A stretch of DNA of 56,509 nucleotides from Rhodospirillaceae bacterium. GTDB taxonomy: Bacteria; Pseudomonadota; Alphaproteobacteria; CACIAM-22H2. The DNA is taken from assembly GCA_027490975.1 (NCBI GenBank), contig JAIXXA010000108.1, forward strand, positions 1 through 56,509, in the 5' to 3' direction. The position numbers and the translations under genes were made by a program. The notes beneath the pieces are model-generated. The model was not told where the DNA came from and ran no database searches. It worked only from the letters and a program-made list of their open reading frames with translations. Below, in pieces: positions 32,845 through 41,965 of this stretch (its first letter is position 1; the number at the start of each line of letters is the position of its first letter).

Positions 32845-33330
32845 ATGCTGTCGCTTTTCCACGTCGCGATCAAAACCGGCGATCTCGCCGCAACCAATCG
32901 TTTCTACAAAACGATCCTCGGCCTCGTCGAACACAAGCGCCCGGATTTCGGCTATCCGGGTGCGTGGCTCGGATCGGCCCTGCCCGGCGCGCCTGCGATC
33001 ATCCACGTCTATGCGGGCGGGCCGGCTTTGGGCCCGAGCGGCCAAGCCCCCTCGGGCACGGCCGCCATCGACCACGTGTCGCTCGCCACGACCGGCTACC
33101 ACGCCACGCGCGCGCGCATCGCCGCAGCCGGGCTCGATTGGCGCGAGTTTCTGGTGCCCGGCACCACGCTGTGGCAGATCTTCGTCTACGATCCTTCGGG
33201 CGTGCAGCTCGAACTCACCTTCGACGGGGCGTTCGAAGAAGGCCCGCCGCCCGACATGCGCCCGGGCCGCGCCTATGTGGCCGGCACGAATTTCTTCGAC
33301 CCAGCCGCCTACGGAAAATTCGCAGCCTGA
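32845..33330 (+). CDS. VOC-superfamily (glyoxalase/dioxygenase-like) protein
   Basis: 161 residues. Two beta-alpha-beta-beta-beta modules: LFHVAIKTGDLAATNRFYKTILGL begins the first (metal His), and AIDHVSLATTGYHATRARIAAAGL begins the second (second metal His), ending with FVYDPSGVQLELTF whose Glu is the usual third metal ligand. Members include glyoxalase I, extradiol dioxygenases and resistance proteins. The substrate cannot be read. It is downstream of hsp20 by 78 nt and may be transcribed with it. Confidence 0.8.
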   Translation: MLSLFHVAIKTGDLAATNRFYKTILGLVEHKRPDFGYPGAWLGSALPGAPAIIHVYAGGPALGPSGQAPSGTAAIDHVSLATTGYHATRARIAAAGLDWREFLVPGTTLWQIFVYDPSGVQLELTFDGAFEEGPPPDMRPGRAYVAGTNFFDPAAYGKFAA

Positions 33331-33342
33331 AAAAGACGGCGG

Positions 33343-34815
33343 CTAAGCGGCCGCAAAATGCGCCTTGATGCGCTGGCGGATGTGTGGATCGGCGCAGTTG
33401 TATTTGGCGGCGACCAAGCCGTCGGAAAAACGCACGATTTCGAGACTGGCTTCGAACCCGATCGAGATATAGGCGTTGCGCAGCAGCACCGTGGCACGCA
33501 GCGTCTGGCCGGGCGCAAGCAAGCCGGCAAACGGCCCGAACATCAGACCGGTCTCGCTCCAGTTGCGCAGCGGCACACGCTGGCCCATCAGCTGCACGCG
33601 GTCTTCCGGCCCAGCACTCATGCGCGGCGACATGCGCCGCCCGGCGACCTGGCCGAGATCGGCAAAAGCCAGGGCCGCCACCTCGCGGTAGCGCAGTTTG
33701 CGCATCTCGATCATCGCCGAAGCGCCCACCGCCTCGGCGACCTCGCCCACCAGTGCGCGCTTTTCGTCGTGCGCGAGGCCGGGTGCAAAAAACTCGTCCT
33801 TGAAATCGCGGCTTTCGACGAGGTTGGCCACCATCGCGTCGAGATGGCGCCGCGCGTTGGTATCGTCGATCTCGTTGTAGAGGCGCACGAGCACGAGCAG
33901 CTTGCGCCCCGTGCCCTGTTCGCGCGCCAGCAGCGGATCGAGGCTCTCGGGCACCACGAGGCGCGACATGCGCCGCGAAAGATTCTCGGCAAGCTGCGGT
34001 GCTGCCGCCAGCACCGGCAACACGGCGATCTTTCGGCGAAGGTCGCGCGTGGTTTTGAGTTCTTCCATCGGATCGCGCTCGGCGAGCTTTGCGGGCCCTG
34101 CCAGCGCCGCGTCGAACGTGTCGACGGCAGCAGCGGCCAAATGCGGCAGGGAATGCACGCCGTTGAGACGCGCGATCTCGGCGACGAACGAACTGCGGTT
34201 GGCGCGGATCGCGTCCGCGTCGCCGGCGATCGCAAGACAGGCGCGAATCTGGATCGCCAGCGCGTCGGTCGGCCCCACCAGCGCGGCAGCGGCGATCTTG
34301 AGGCGCAGCATCTGCGCCAACGTATGGTCGAGCAGGTCGACGGCGACCGGCGTGCGCACCCCGCCGAGCAGCTGGAAACAGATCGTGGCGCGTGCGGCAA
34401 AGTCGCCGGGGGGGGCCGACGCCAAGGCAAGCGCCAGGGCAATGCCGGCCTCGAGCGGTGCAGCTGCCGCAGCCGCGTCGAGCGCGGATGCGTCGAGGGC
34501 GGCCGCATCGGGTGCGGCTGCCTGGCGGCGACGCGCGGCCGCCTCGACCGCGCGCATGGCAGCATCGACCATGTCGAGCGTCTGGCGCATGCGATCGGCG
34601 ACCGGCTTCTGGCTTTGCTGGCCCTGCAGGATCGCGACGCGCTGCAGATACTCCTGGAACTTGGTCGCGGCGTTCAGAATCTTGCGGTGTTCGCGCGGAT
34701 CGAACATCAGTTCGGTCGCGGTCAGGCGAACCTGCTCGAGATAGGGCTGCGCCACGCGGAACAGCAATTCGCGCGCAGGGGTTTGGAACACGTCGTCGGG
34801 ACTGTGGCACAGCAT
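33343..34815 (-). CDS. Large cytosolic protein with C-terminal PilZ-like domain
   Basis: 490 residues, no signal peptide or membrane helix. Most of it is Ala-rich and helical, with many Arg and Leu, perhaps a helical-repeat scaffold. The last 100 residues look like a PilZ domain: RRMSPRMSA supplies an RxxxR motif, PLRNWSETGLMFG supplies the N/DxSxxG motif, and strand-rich sequence follows (RATVLLRNAYISIGFEASLEIVRF). If functional it would bind cyclic-di-GMP; a GGDEF protein with an intact active site lies 11 kb away. I do not recognise the N-terminal part. It is probably a single gene, followed on the same strand by nothing for 12 nt before the VOC gene end. Confidence 0.7.
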   Translation of the reverse strand: MLCHSPDDVFQTPARELLFRVAQPYLEQVRLTATELMFDPREHRKILNAATKFQEYLQRVAILQGQQSQKPVADRMRQTLDMVDAAMRAVEAAARRRQAAAPDAAALDASALDAAAAAAPLEAGIALALALASAPPGDFAARATICFQLLGGVRTPVAVDLLDHTLAQMLRLKIAAAALVGPTDALAIQIRACLAIAGDADAIRANRSSFVAEIARLNGVHSLPHLAAAAVDTFDAALAGPAKLAERDPMEELKTTRDLRRKIAVLPVLAAAPQLAENLSRRMSRLVVPESLDPLLAREQGTGRKLLVLVRLYNEIDDTNARRHLDAMVANLVESRDFKDEFFAPGLAHDEKRALVGEVAEAVGASAMIEMRKLRYREVAALAFADLGQVAGRRMSPRMSAGPEDRVQLMGQRVPLRNWSETGLMFGPFAGLLAPGQTLRATVLLRNAYISIGFEASLEIVRFSDGLVAAKYNCADPHIRQRIKAHFAAA

Positions 34816-34856
34816 CGGGCTTAAACTTTAGCCGGTCGGCCGCGATTCAACCACTG

Positions 34857-35297
34857 CTATCGGCGCAAAACCACAAGGCAAGCGCGCAGTTTTTCCGGGA
34901 TCGGTACCGGGCGCTGCGTGTCGCGGCGCACGAACACATGCACAAAATGGCCTTCGACCCGCGCCGTCGCTTCGCCCGGCTTGAACAGGCCGAGTTCGTA
35001 GCGCACCGAGCTCGTCCCCAGATGCGCCACGCGCAAGCCGGCCTCGATCGTGTCGGGGAACGCAAACGAACCGTGGAAGCGGCACATCGTCTCGACCGCC
35101 AGCCCGACCGTGTCGCCGTTGCGGAAATCGAGGCCGCCTTGCTCGATCAGCCAGCGATTGATGACGGTGTCGAAATACCCGTAGTAGACCGCGTTGTTGA
35201 CGTGCTCGTAGACGTCGTTGTCGCGCCAGCGCGTCGGCACGTTTTCGAAATGCGGAAAAGCATCGCGCGACGCGGGCGGCGTTTTTTCCGCAGCCAT
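34857..35297 (-). CDS. Acyl-CoA thioesterase, 4-hydroxybenzoyl-CoA thioesterase family
   Basis: 146 residues, a hot-dog fold. The active-site stretch VPTRWRDNDVYEHVNNAVYYGYFDTVINRWL near residue 20-50 contains the catalytic Asp of the 4HBT group, and TVGLAVETMCRFHGSFAFPDTIEAGLRV follows. It hydrolyses acyl-CoA or acyl-ACP thioesters in the cytosol. It is 3 nt downstream of the alpha/beta hydrolase gene on the same strand and likely co-transcribed with it and metY. Confidence 0.87.
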   Translation of the reverse strand: MAAEKTPPASRDAFPHFENVPTRWRDNDVYEHVNNAVYYGYFDTVINRWLIEQGGLDFRNGDTVGLAVETMCRFHGSFAFPDTIEAGLRVAHLGTSSVRYELGLFKPGEATARVEGHFVHVFVRRDTQRPVPIPEKLRACLVVLRR

Positions 35298-35300
35298 TTT

Positions 35301-36089
35301 TCAGCAGATCCCGGCAAGCGCGTCGAGCACGTCGTCGGGCCGCTCGACCATCAGCATATGGCCCGTGGCCGGCAGCGTCTTGGCCGTCGCGTGTTCGACG
35401 GCGGCGACGAGGCTTTGCGCCGCCTTGGGCGGGGTCATGCGGTCTTGCGCGCCCAGCAGAAAAAGCGTGGGGCACGCCACGGCCGCAGCGGCGGCGGGTG
35501 CCTCGAGATAGGCGTTGCACGCGGCAAGGTCGGCGGCCAGCGCCCCCGGTTTGGCGCGCGCCAGCAATTGCGCCCCGCCGCCGGTCATCCACGCCCCCGG
35601 CGCTTGCGCGCCCCCCAATTGGGCATGGGCGCCGAAACCCCAATCGACGATCATGGCGGCAGCCGCAGGATCGTTGGCGGCAGCGGCGGCTAGCAATTTG
35701 GGATGCACGGGCATGGTTGCGGCCACACCCAGCAGCGCAAGCGAGGCCACCCGCGCCGGGCTGCGGGCCGCCGCATGCAGGGCCACGAGCGCCCCCATCG
35801 AATGGCCGATCAGGCTTGCTTTGGCGGCCCCCACGGCATCGATGAGACCGACGATGAAATCGGCCATCGCAGCGATCGTGGCGAGCGGTGCCCCGCCCGA
35901 GCGCCCATGGCCCGGCAGATCGACCGCCAGCACGTTGCGGCCATGATGGGCAAACCAGCGGGCCTGCAGCATCCACACGGTGTGGTCCATGCCGGCCCCG
36001 TGCAGAAAAACGCAGGTGGGCTGCGCGGCCGCAAAAGCCCGCCCGCCGGTGGCGGCAAAGATCCTGGTGCCCGCGACGTCGATCTCCAT
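35301..36089 (-). CDS. Alpha/beta-hydrolase
   Basis: 262 residues. Complete catalytic triad: nucleophile in IGHSMGALVAL (Ser about 95), acid in LLGAQDRMTPP (Asp about 216), and base in TGHMLMVERP (His about 244). The oxyanion region is FLHGAGMDHTVW and DLPGHGRSGG follows. No signal peptide, so cytosolic. Its substrate is not evident; neighbours are a thioesterase (3 nt downstream) and metY (3 nt upstream), which suggests an ester or thioester substrate. Confidence 0.85.
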   Translation of the reverse strand: MEIDVAGTRIFAATGGRAFAAAQPTCVFLHGAGMDHTVWMLQARWFAHHGRNVLAVDLPGHGRSGGAPLATIAAMADFIVGLIDAVGAAKASLIGHSMGALVALHAAARSPARVASLALLGVAATMPVHPKLLAAAAANDPAAAAMIVDWGFGAHAQLGGAQAPGAWMTGGGAQLLARAKPGALAADLAACNAYLEAPAAAAAVACPTLFLLGAQDRMTPPKAAQSLVAAVEHATAKTLPATGHMLMVERPDDVLDALAGIC

Positions 36090-36092
36090 TGC

Positions 36093-37385
36093 CTAGCCCT
36101 TTGCCGACGCCTTGAGGGCAGCGGCCAAATCGTCCTGAAGGTCGGCCGCATCTTCGAGCCCGATCGACAGCCGGATCATTTCTTCGCCGATCCCGGCGGC
36201 CTTCAGCGATGCCGCATCCATCTGCTGATGCGTGGTCGAGGCGGGATGGATGACAAGCGACTTGGCGTCGCCGACATTGGCAAGATGGCTGAACAGCTGC
36301 AGCGCTTCGATGAAGCGCTTGCCGGCCGCTCGCCCGCCTTTGATGCCGAACGTGACGATCGAGCCCGCGCCCTTGGGCAGCAGGCGTTTGGCAAGCGCGT
36401 GGTCGGGATGGCTTGCAAGGTCGGGATGGTTGACCCAGGCGACTTGCGCGTGCGCTTCGAGGAAGCTTGCGACCGCGCGCGCGTTTGCCACATGGCGCGC
36501 CATGCGCAAGGGCAGCGTCTCCAGCCCCTGCAGCAGATGGAACGCGTTGGTCGGCGACAGACACGCGCCGAAATCGCGCAAACCCTCGGCGCGCGCGCGC
36601 ATCGCAAAGGCCGCCGGCCCGAACTCCTCGGCGAAGTCGAGCCCGTGATAGCCCGCATATGGCTCGGTCAATGTCGGGAACTTGCCCGACGCTTCCCAAT
36701 CGAAGCGGCCGGAATCGACGAGTGCGCCGCCGATGGCCACGCCATGCCCGCCGATCCATTTGGTCGCCGAATGCATGACGAGATCGGCGCCGTGTTCGAA
36801 GCCGCGGAACAGATAGGGCGTGCAGAAGGTGCAATCGAGCATCAAGGGCAGCTTGGCGGCGTGGGCGACTGCAGCGACTGCATCGACATCCATCACTTCA
36901 AGCCCCGGATTGCCGAGCACTTCGCCGAACAGCAATCGCGTTTCGGGGCGGATGGCGGCGGCAAACGCTTTGGGATCGCGCGGATCGACGAAGCTCGTTG
37001 TGATGCCAAAGCGCGGCAGCGTGTGCGCGAACATATTGTGCGAGCCGCCATAGATCGAGGCCGACGCCACGATATGCCCGCCCTGCCCCATCAGCGTGAC
37101 GACGGCCAGATGCAGCGCCGCCTGGCCCGAGGCGGTGGCGATCGCGGCCACGCCACCTTCAAGGGCGGCGATGCGCTCTTCGAGCACGGCGACGGTCGGG
37201 TTCGAAATGCGGCTGTAGATATGGCCCGCGCGCTCGAGATTGAACAAAGAGGCCGCATGGTCGACGTCTTTGAACACGTAGGACGTGGTCTGGTAGATCG
37301 GCACGGCGCGCGCACCCGTGGCCGCATCGGGATGCTGGCCCGCATGCAGGGCCAGCGTGTCGAAGCGCGGAAACTTGTCGGCCAT
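36093..37385 (-). CDS. metY: O-acetylhomoserine sulfhydrylase
   Basis: 430 residues. PLP-dependent enzyme of the Cys/Met-metabolism family that makes homocysteine from O-acetylhomoserine and sulfide. Landmarks: N-terminus [88 protein letters not shown] with the PLP lysine in SATKW, and the insert [27 protein letters not shown] that marks the MetY branch. SD GAGGGAAGGG precedes the ATG. An intrinsic terminator lies only 19 nt upstream (37404-37450), so the promoter is beyond it: possible attenuation. Confidence 0.93.
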   Translation of the reverse strand: MADKFPRFDTLALHAGQHPDAATGARAVPIYQTTSYVFKDVDHAASLFNLERAGHIYSRISNPTVAVLEERIAALEGGVAAIATASGQAALHLAVVTLMGQGGHIVASASIYGGSHNMFAHTLPRFGITTSFVDPRDPKAFAAAIRPETRLLFGEVLGNPGLEVMDVDAVAAVAHAAKLPLMLDCTFCTPYLFRGFEHGADLVMHSATKWIGGHGVAIGGALVDSGRFDWEASGKFPTLTEPYAGYHGLDFAEEFGPAAFAMRARAEGLRDFGACLSPTNAFHLLQGLETLPLRMARHVANARAVASFLEAHAQVAWVNHPDLASHPDHALAKRLLPKGAGSIVTFGIKGGRAAGKRFIEALQLFSHLANVGDAKSLVIHPASTTHQQMDAASLKAAGIGEEMIRLSIGLEDAADLQDDLAAALKASAKG

Positions 37386-37403
37386 GGCGCTGCCCTTCCC
37401 TCG

Positions 37404-37450
37404 AAAAAAGAACCGCCCGGCGGCACTTTTGTGCGTCTTCCGGGCGGCTC
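37404..37450 (-). terminator. Intrinsic terminator in the metY leader
   Basis: On the minus strand an 11-bp stem GAGCCGCCCGG / CCGGGCGGUUC (37450-37440 and 37420-37410), with a small inner hairpin GCAC-AAAA-GUGC, is followed by six U (37409-37404). Only 18 nt separate the U run from the metY start codon. It could end the upstream ycaQ-type transcript (stop at 37520) or act as an attenuator in a metY leader. No known SAM-riboswitch consensus could be matched by eye in 37451-37519. Confidence 0.8.
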
Positions 37451-37519
37451 CAAACCAGCATGCGCGTCCCTGTTCAACTCGCAGCAGACGCGAACCCTAC
37501 CCAGACACCGGCGGCGGCG

Positions 37520-38641
37520 TCAATTGCCGAGATGAACGCCGCGCACGCCCAGAAACCGCGCGAGGCGCACTTCTTCTTCCTGCAATGCAGACTTGAACGC
37601 GGCTTCGCCGGGCGGGCGCCCGTTCGCATAGCCTGTCTGCACCTGCACGCGCCCGTCGCGAACGGCGACGTTCGCCCAACCAATCGCGTGGCCGCGCCAC
37701 AGCATCGGCAGCGCATAGTAGCCGCGCACACGCTTGGCGGCGGGCGTATAGGCCTCGAAGCGATAGGCCCAGCCCCAGAATTTTTCGAAGCGGTCGCGAT
37801 CCCACACGACGGGATCGAAAGGTGCGAGCAGGCGCAGACGATCGTCGCGCATCGCGTCGTCGGCAAAACGGCGGCTGCCGGGATTTTCGCCGGCCGGCCA
37901 GTACCAGCGCACGCCCTCGACCGTCGCCTGCGCGAGCCGCGCCTTAGCGCGCGCGAGAGCGGCCGCGCGCAAAGCCTGCCATTGCGGCACGGCCGACCGG
38001 CCCAGCCACGCAACAAAGCGCACGAGCGTGGATGCGGGCAGCGGCGCATATTTGGCGACGACGACGTCGATCAGCGCATCGAAGGCCGCATCCGGCGCCA
38101 AGGCATGTGCGGACGGACGCGCAAGCGCGTAGAGCCGCACGCCGCTTTCGCGCCGCGCCACGCGCAGCAGCCCGCGATAATGCAAACCTTCGAGCAGCTG
38201 CGTACTCGCGCGGCTGTTGCCGCCGAACCAGTTTTTGGTCGTGCCGTGATCGAACGCGGCATCGACCGCGCGCGGATGCACCACGCCGTTGTCGCGCACG
38301 AATTCGAGCACCGCCTCAGCCCGCGCCCGAAGCACTTTGGGCCAGCGTTCGCGCGCCGTGCGCGGATGCATGAGCGCATGCGTGGTGCTCGGCACGATGC
38401 CGTAATTGACGAAAAAATCCTCCTCCACCGCCAGACGCGGATAAAGCTTCTCGAGATCGCCCGCCCGGTACGCTTCGACACGCTGGCGCAGCATCAGATC
38501 CTGCGCGCGTGCGGGTGCGCGGATCGGGTCCATCTGAACGAAACCGAGCTTGGCGATCGCGCGCGCAAGCGTCGTCGGCCGGAACAGGCTGCGTGCGATC
38601 GCGTAGCGCCGCAGATGGTCAATCGTGGGAATCGCGGGCAT
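37520..38641 (-). CDS. YcaQ-type winged-helix DNA glycosylase
   Basis: 373 residues. Three winged-helix-like modules of the HTH_42/YcaQ (AlkX) family. The catalytic QxD motif of this group appears as FVQMDPIRAPARAQDL near residue 35, followed by YPRLAVEEDFFVNYGIVPSTTHALMHP and, in the C-terminal half, LLAPFDPVVWDRDRFEKFWGWAYRFEAYTPAAKRVRGYYALPML, which is highly characteristic. The family excises alkylated bases and unhooks interstrand cross-links. Older annotations call it a winged-helix DNA-binding protein. No repair neighbours are present. Confidence 0.85.
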   Translation of the reverse strand: MPAIPTIDHLRRYAIARSLFRPTTLARAIAKLGFVQMDPIRAPARAQDLMLRQRVEAYRAGDLEKLYPRLAVEEDFFVNYGIVPSTTHALMHPRTARERWPKVLRARAEAVLEFVRDNGVVHPRAVDAAFDHGTTKNWFGGNSRASTQLLEGLHYRGLLRVARRESGVRLYALARPSAHALAPDAAFDALIDVVVAKYAPLPASTLVRFVAWLGRSAVPQWQALRAAALARAKARLAQATVEGVRWYWPAGENPGSRRFADDAMRDDRLRLLAPFDPVVWDRDRFEKFWGWAYRFEAYTPAAKRVRGYYALPMLWRGHAIGWANVAVRDGRVQVQTGYANGRPPGEAAFKSALQEEEVRLARFLGVRGVHLGN

Positions 38642-38835
38642 TGCGCAACGCTAGCACCGGCGCCGCTTCTTTTGAGATCGCCTCTGGTTTTCTGAAACGA
38701 TATTCCTTGTCCGAAGGCTATCGTTCCCATAATCGGCGCTTGGCAAAGGGCGTCGCGGTTGGCATTGTGCCGCACCAATTTCGAGACAGGCGGCCCGGCC
38801 CTACCGGTTTGGGCGGGCTTGGCCGGGAGACGCGC

Positions 38836-39984
38836 ATGAAGGTTGGCATCCCCAAAGAACGCCGCGCATTCGAAGCGCGCGTGGCAGCGACACCGGACTC
38901 GATCAAGCGCATGAAGCCGCTTGGCTTGAGCTTTGCGGTCGAGGCGGGGGCCGGCCTCTCGGCGGCGATCCCGGACCAGGCCTTTGTCGATGCCGGGGCC
39001 GAGATCGTGGCCGATACGGCGAGCCTGCTCGCCCAATCGGACATTCTCTTGAAAGTCGGCCGCCCGCTGACGGCTGCCGAAAACGGCGGCACGGCCGAAC
39101 TCGCCGGCTTGAAGCAGGGTGCGGTCGTTGTCTCGCAGCTCGATCCTTATCGCAACAAAGAGCAGGTCGCCTCGCTCGCGGCCCAAGGCCTTACCGCCTT
39201 TGCAATGGAACTCGTGCCGCGCATCACGCGCGCCCAGGCGATGGACGTGCTGTCGAGCCAGGCGAACCTTGCGGGCTACAAGGCCGTGATCGACGCGGCC
39301 GAACAGTTCGGCCGCGCCTTCCCGATGATGATGACGGCGGCCGGCACGGTCGCGCCCGCCAAGGTGCTCGTGATGGGGGCCGGCGTTGCCGGCCTGCAGG
39401 CGATCGCGACCGCGCGGCGCTTGGGCGCCGTCGTCTCGGCGACCGACGTGCGCTTGGCCGCCAAGGAACAGGTCGAAAGCTTGGGTGCGACCTTCGTGTT
39501 CGTGGACGACGAGGAAGCCCGCCAGGCCGAAACCTCGGGCGGCTACGCCAAGGAAATGTCCGACGCCTACAAGGCCAAGCAAGCCGCCTTGATCGCCGAA
39601 ACGATCAAGAAGATGGATGTGGTGATCTGCACGGCCCTCATCCCAGGCCGTCCTGCCCCGCGCCTTGTGAGCGACGCGATGGTGGCCTCGATGAAGCCGG
39701 GTTCGGTCGTGATCGACTTGGCCGTCGAAAACGGCGGCAACTGCGAAGGCAGTGCGGTCGGCCAGATCGTGCAGGCGCACGGCGTCAAGATCGTGGGCTA
39801 CGCCAACGTGCCCTCGCGCCTGGCGGTCGACGCCTCGGCGCTCTATGCGCGCAACCTCGCCGAATTCCTCAAGCTGATCGTCGCCAAAGACGGCACGCTT
39901 TCGATCGATCCCGCCGACGAGATCATCAAAGGATCGCTGCTGACCCGCGAGGGCCAGATCGTGCATCCGAACTTCGCCACCTGA
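38836..39984 (+). CDS. pntAA: NAD(P) transhydrogenase subunit alpha part 1
   Basis: 382 residues. Soluble dI component binding NAD(H) in the three-subunit (split) form of the proton-translocating transhydrogenase. N-terminus MKVGIPKERRAFEARVAATPDSI matches; the NAD-binding Rossmann motif is VLVMGAGVAGLQAIATARRLGAVV near residue 175; PSRLAVDASALYARNLAEFL ends the domain. A 194-bp gap upstream must contain its promoter, though I see no clear hexamers. First gene of pntAA-pntAB-pntB, an arrangement typical of Rhodospirillum and relatives. Confidence 0.96.
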   Translation: MKVGIPKERRAFEARVAATPDSIKRMKPLGLSFAVEAGAGLSAAIPDQAFVDAGAEIVADTASLLAQSDILLKVGRPLTAAENGGTAELAGLKQGAVVVSQLDPYRNKEQVASLAAQGLTAFAMELVPRITRAQAMDVLSSQANLAGYKAVIDAAEQFGRAFPMMMTAAGTVAPAKVLVMGAGVAGLQAIATARRLGAVVSATDVRLAAKEQVESLGATFVFVDDEEARQAETSGGYAKEMSDAYKAKQAALIAETIKKMDVVICTALIPGRPAPRLVSDAMVASMKPGSVVIDLAVENGGNCEGSAVGQIVQAHGVKIVGYANVPSRLAVDASALYARNLAEFLKLIVAKDGTLSIDPADEIIKGSLLTREGQIVHPNFAT

Positions 39985-40012
39985 TTTCGCTTCCTAACGG
40001 AGAGCCAAAACC

Positions 40013-40423
40013 ATGGCCGATTCTGCCCTTCTCGACCGGGCTGCACAGCTTGCGACCGACGCGGCTTCGCTTGCCGCCAAGGCGCGCGAGCTTGCCGCCC
40101 AAGCCGCCATGTCGCCCGAAGTCGGCGCGAATGCCGGCCCCGATGCGCTGACCATGGGTTTGACCGTGCTCGTGCTCGCCACCTTCGTCGGCTACTACGT
40201 CGTGTGGCGCGTTACGCCCGCGCTGCATTCGCCGCTGATGGCCGTCACCAACGCGATCAGCTCGGTCATCATCGTGGGCGCCCTGCTCGCGGCCGGGGCT
40301 TCGGCCGTCGGCTTCAGCCAGGCGATGGGGTTCCTTGCCGTGGTGCTGGCTTCGGTCAACATCTTCGGCGGCTTCGTCGTGAGCCAGCGCATGCTGTCGA
40401 AGTTCAAAAAGAAGCAGAAATAG
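40013..40423 (+). CDS. pntAB: NAD(P) transhydrogenase subunit alpha part 2
   Basis: 136 residues. Membrane component carrying the dII helices encoded by the alpha subunit. A helical leader of about 45 residues is followed by four hydrophobic segments (LTMGLTVLVLATFVGYYVVW, then SPLMAVTNAISSVIIVGALLAAG, and AMGFLAVVLASVNIFGGFVV), ending in a basic tail KFKKKQK. HSPLMAVTNAISSVI is a strongly conserved helix of this family. It starts 28 nt after pntAA with CGGAGAG ahead of the ATG, and is followed 18 nt later by pntB. Confidence 0.95.
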   Translation: MADSALLDRAAQLATDAASLAAKARELAAQAAMSPEVGANAGPDALTMGLTVLVLATFVGYYVVWRVTPALHSPLMAVTNAISSVIIVGALLAAGASAVGFSQAMGFLAVVLASVNIFGGFVVSQRMLSKFKKKQK

Positions 40424-40441
40424 GCAAAGGGGATATCAGCC

Positions 40442-41848
40442 ATGGGTGCCAATGCCGCTTCGCTTCTGTATCTGTTCGCGTCGATCTGCTTCATCATGAG
40501 CTTGCGCGGCCTGTCGAGCCCGGAAACGGCGCGCGGCGGGAATATGTGGGGCGTCGTCGGCATGGCCGTGGCGATCCTCACCACGCTCGCTCTGCCGCAG
40601 ACCAGCTCGTTCGGCCTGATTCTGGCCGGCATCGTCATCGGCGGCGCCATCGGCACGTTCGTGGCGCTGCGCATCGAGATGACGGCCCTGCCGCAGCTCG
40701 TGGCCGCGTTCCACAGTCTCGTGGGCCTCGCCGCCGTGTTCGTAGCGGCCGCAACGCTCTATTCGCCGCAGAGCTTCGGCATCGGCATTCCGGGTGCGAT
40801 CAAGGCCGCGAGCCTCGTCGAGCTTGCGATCGGCACGGCCATCGGTGCGATCACCTTCACGGGCTCGCTCGTGGCGTTCGCCAAGCTCCAGGGGCTCGTG
40901 TCGGGCGCGCCCCTGCAGTTCCCGATGCAGCATCCGTTCAATGCGCTGCTGGGCGTGCTGATCGTGGCCAACATCGTGTGGCTGTCGATGACCGGCAGCC
41001 CGGCCGCGTTCTGGTGCTTGGTGATCCTGTCGCTGGCCTTGGGCTTCCTTTTGATCCTGCCGATCGGCGGGGCCGACATGCCGGTCGTCGTGTCGATGCT
41101 GAACAGCTATTCGGGCTGGGCTGCGTGCGGCATCGGCTTCACACTGCAGAACTCGCTGCTGATCGTGACGGGCGCCCTCGTCGGCTCGTCGGGTGCGATC
41201 CTGTCCTACGTCATGTGCAAAGGCATGAACCGCTCGATCTTCAACGTGATCTTGGGCGGCTTCGGCACCGATGCGGCGGCGGGATCCGCTGCGGGCGGTG
41301 TCAAAGAACAGCGCCCGGTCAAGCAGGGCTCGGCCGACGACGCGCTGTTCATCATGAAAAACGCGTCCTCGGTCATCATCGTGCCGGGCTACGGCATGGC
41401 GGTGGCGCAAGCCCAGCACGCGCTGCGCGAAATGGCCGACATGCTGAAGAAAGAAGGCGTGTCGGTGCGCTACGCGATCCATCCGGTGGCCGGCCGCATG
41501 CCGGGCCACATGAACGTGCTGCTCGCCGAAGCCAACGTGCCCTACGACGAAGTGTTCGAGCTCGACGACATCAACCGCGACTTCGCGCAGGCCGACGTTG
41601 CCTTCGTGATCGGCGCCAACGACGTGACGAACCCGGCCGCCAAGACCGATCCCAAGAGCCCGATCTACGGCATGCCGATCCTCGACGTCGAGAAGGCCAA
41701 GACCGTGCTGTTCATCAAGCGCTCGATGGCGTCGGGCTACGCGGGCGTGGAGAACGAGCTCTTCTTCCGCGACAACACGATGATGCTGTTCGGCGACGCC
41801 AAGAAGGTCGTCGAAGACATCGTGAAGGCGATGAGCGGCGGGCACTAG
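40442..41848 (+). CDS. pntB: NAD(P) transhydrogenase subunit beta
   Basis: 468 residues. Membrane helices of dII in the first 260 residues, including RIEMTALPQLVAAFHSLVGLAAV with the conserved His that takes part in proton translocation, then the NADP-binding dIII domain: VIIVPGYGMAVAQAQHALREMAD, HPVAGRMPGHMNVLLAEANVPYDEVFELDDIN and VIGANDVTNPAAKTDP. The enzyme couples hydride transfer between NADH and NADP+ to the proton gradient, supplying NADPH. A strong terminator follows at 41877. Confidence 0.97.
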   Translation: MGANAASLLYLFASICFIMSLRGLSSPETARGGNMWGVVGMAVAILTTLALPQTSSFGLILAGIVIGGAIGTFVALRIEMTALPQLVAAFHSLVGLAAVFVAAATLYSPQSFGIGIPGAIKAASLVELAIGTAIGAITFTGSLVAFAKLQGLVSGAPLQFPMQHPFNALLGVLIVANIVWLSMTGSPAAFWCLVILSLALGFLLILPIGGADMPVVVSMLNSYSGWAACGIGFTLQNSLLIVTGALVGSSGAILSYVMCKGMNRSIFNVILGGFGTDAAAGSAAGGVKEQRPVKQGSADDALFIMKNASSVIIVPGYGMAVAQAQHALREMADMLKKEGVSVRYAIHPVAGRMPGHMNVLLAEANVPYDEVFELDDINRDFAQADVAFVIGANDVTNPAAKTDPKSPIYGMPILDVEKAKTVLFIKRSMASGYAGVENELFFRDNTMMLFGDAKKVVEDIVKAMSGGH

Positions 41849-41876
41849 ACATTCCGCATCCTCGTCGAACCTATCC

Positions 41877-41918
41877 AGCCCCCGGCCGCATCGCACACGA
41901 TATGGCCGGGGGCTTTTT
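41877..41918 (+). terminator. Rho-independent terminator of the pnt operon
   Basis: Inverted repeat AGCCCCCGGCC (41877-41887) and GGCCGGGGGCT (41904-41914), 11 bp, with a 16-nt loop and a T run to 41918. It lies 29 nt after the pntB stop. Confidence 0.9.
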
Positions 41919-41965
41919 CATGCGCGCTCGATCGCGTCTTGGTTTGACCGCCGCGCGCAGCAAAT

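Noticed and set aside
33358-34824. Plus-strand frame of 488 codons opposite the PilZ-like gene
   Set aside because: Its translation is rich in Arg, His and Gln with no hydrophobic core; the minus frame has a plausible C-terminal PilZ-like domain and globular composition.
37451-37519. SAM-II or SAM-I riboswitch upstream of metY
   Set aside because: I could not match the conserved core of any SAM riboswitch by eye; only the downstream terminator is reported.
38642-38835. Promoter of pntAA (TTGTCC and CATAAT-like hexamers near 38707-38735)
   Set aside because: Spacing is 15 or 17 bp only with a poor -10; not good enough to list as a feature.
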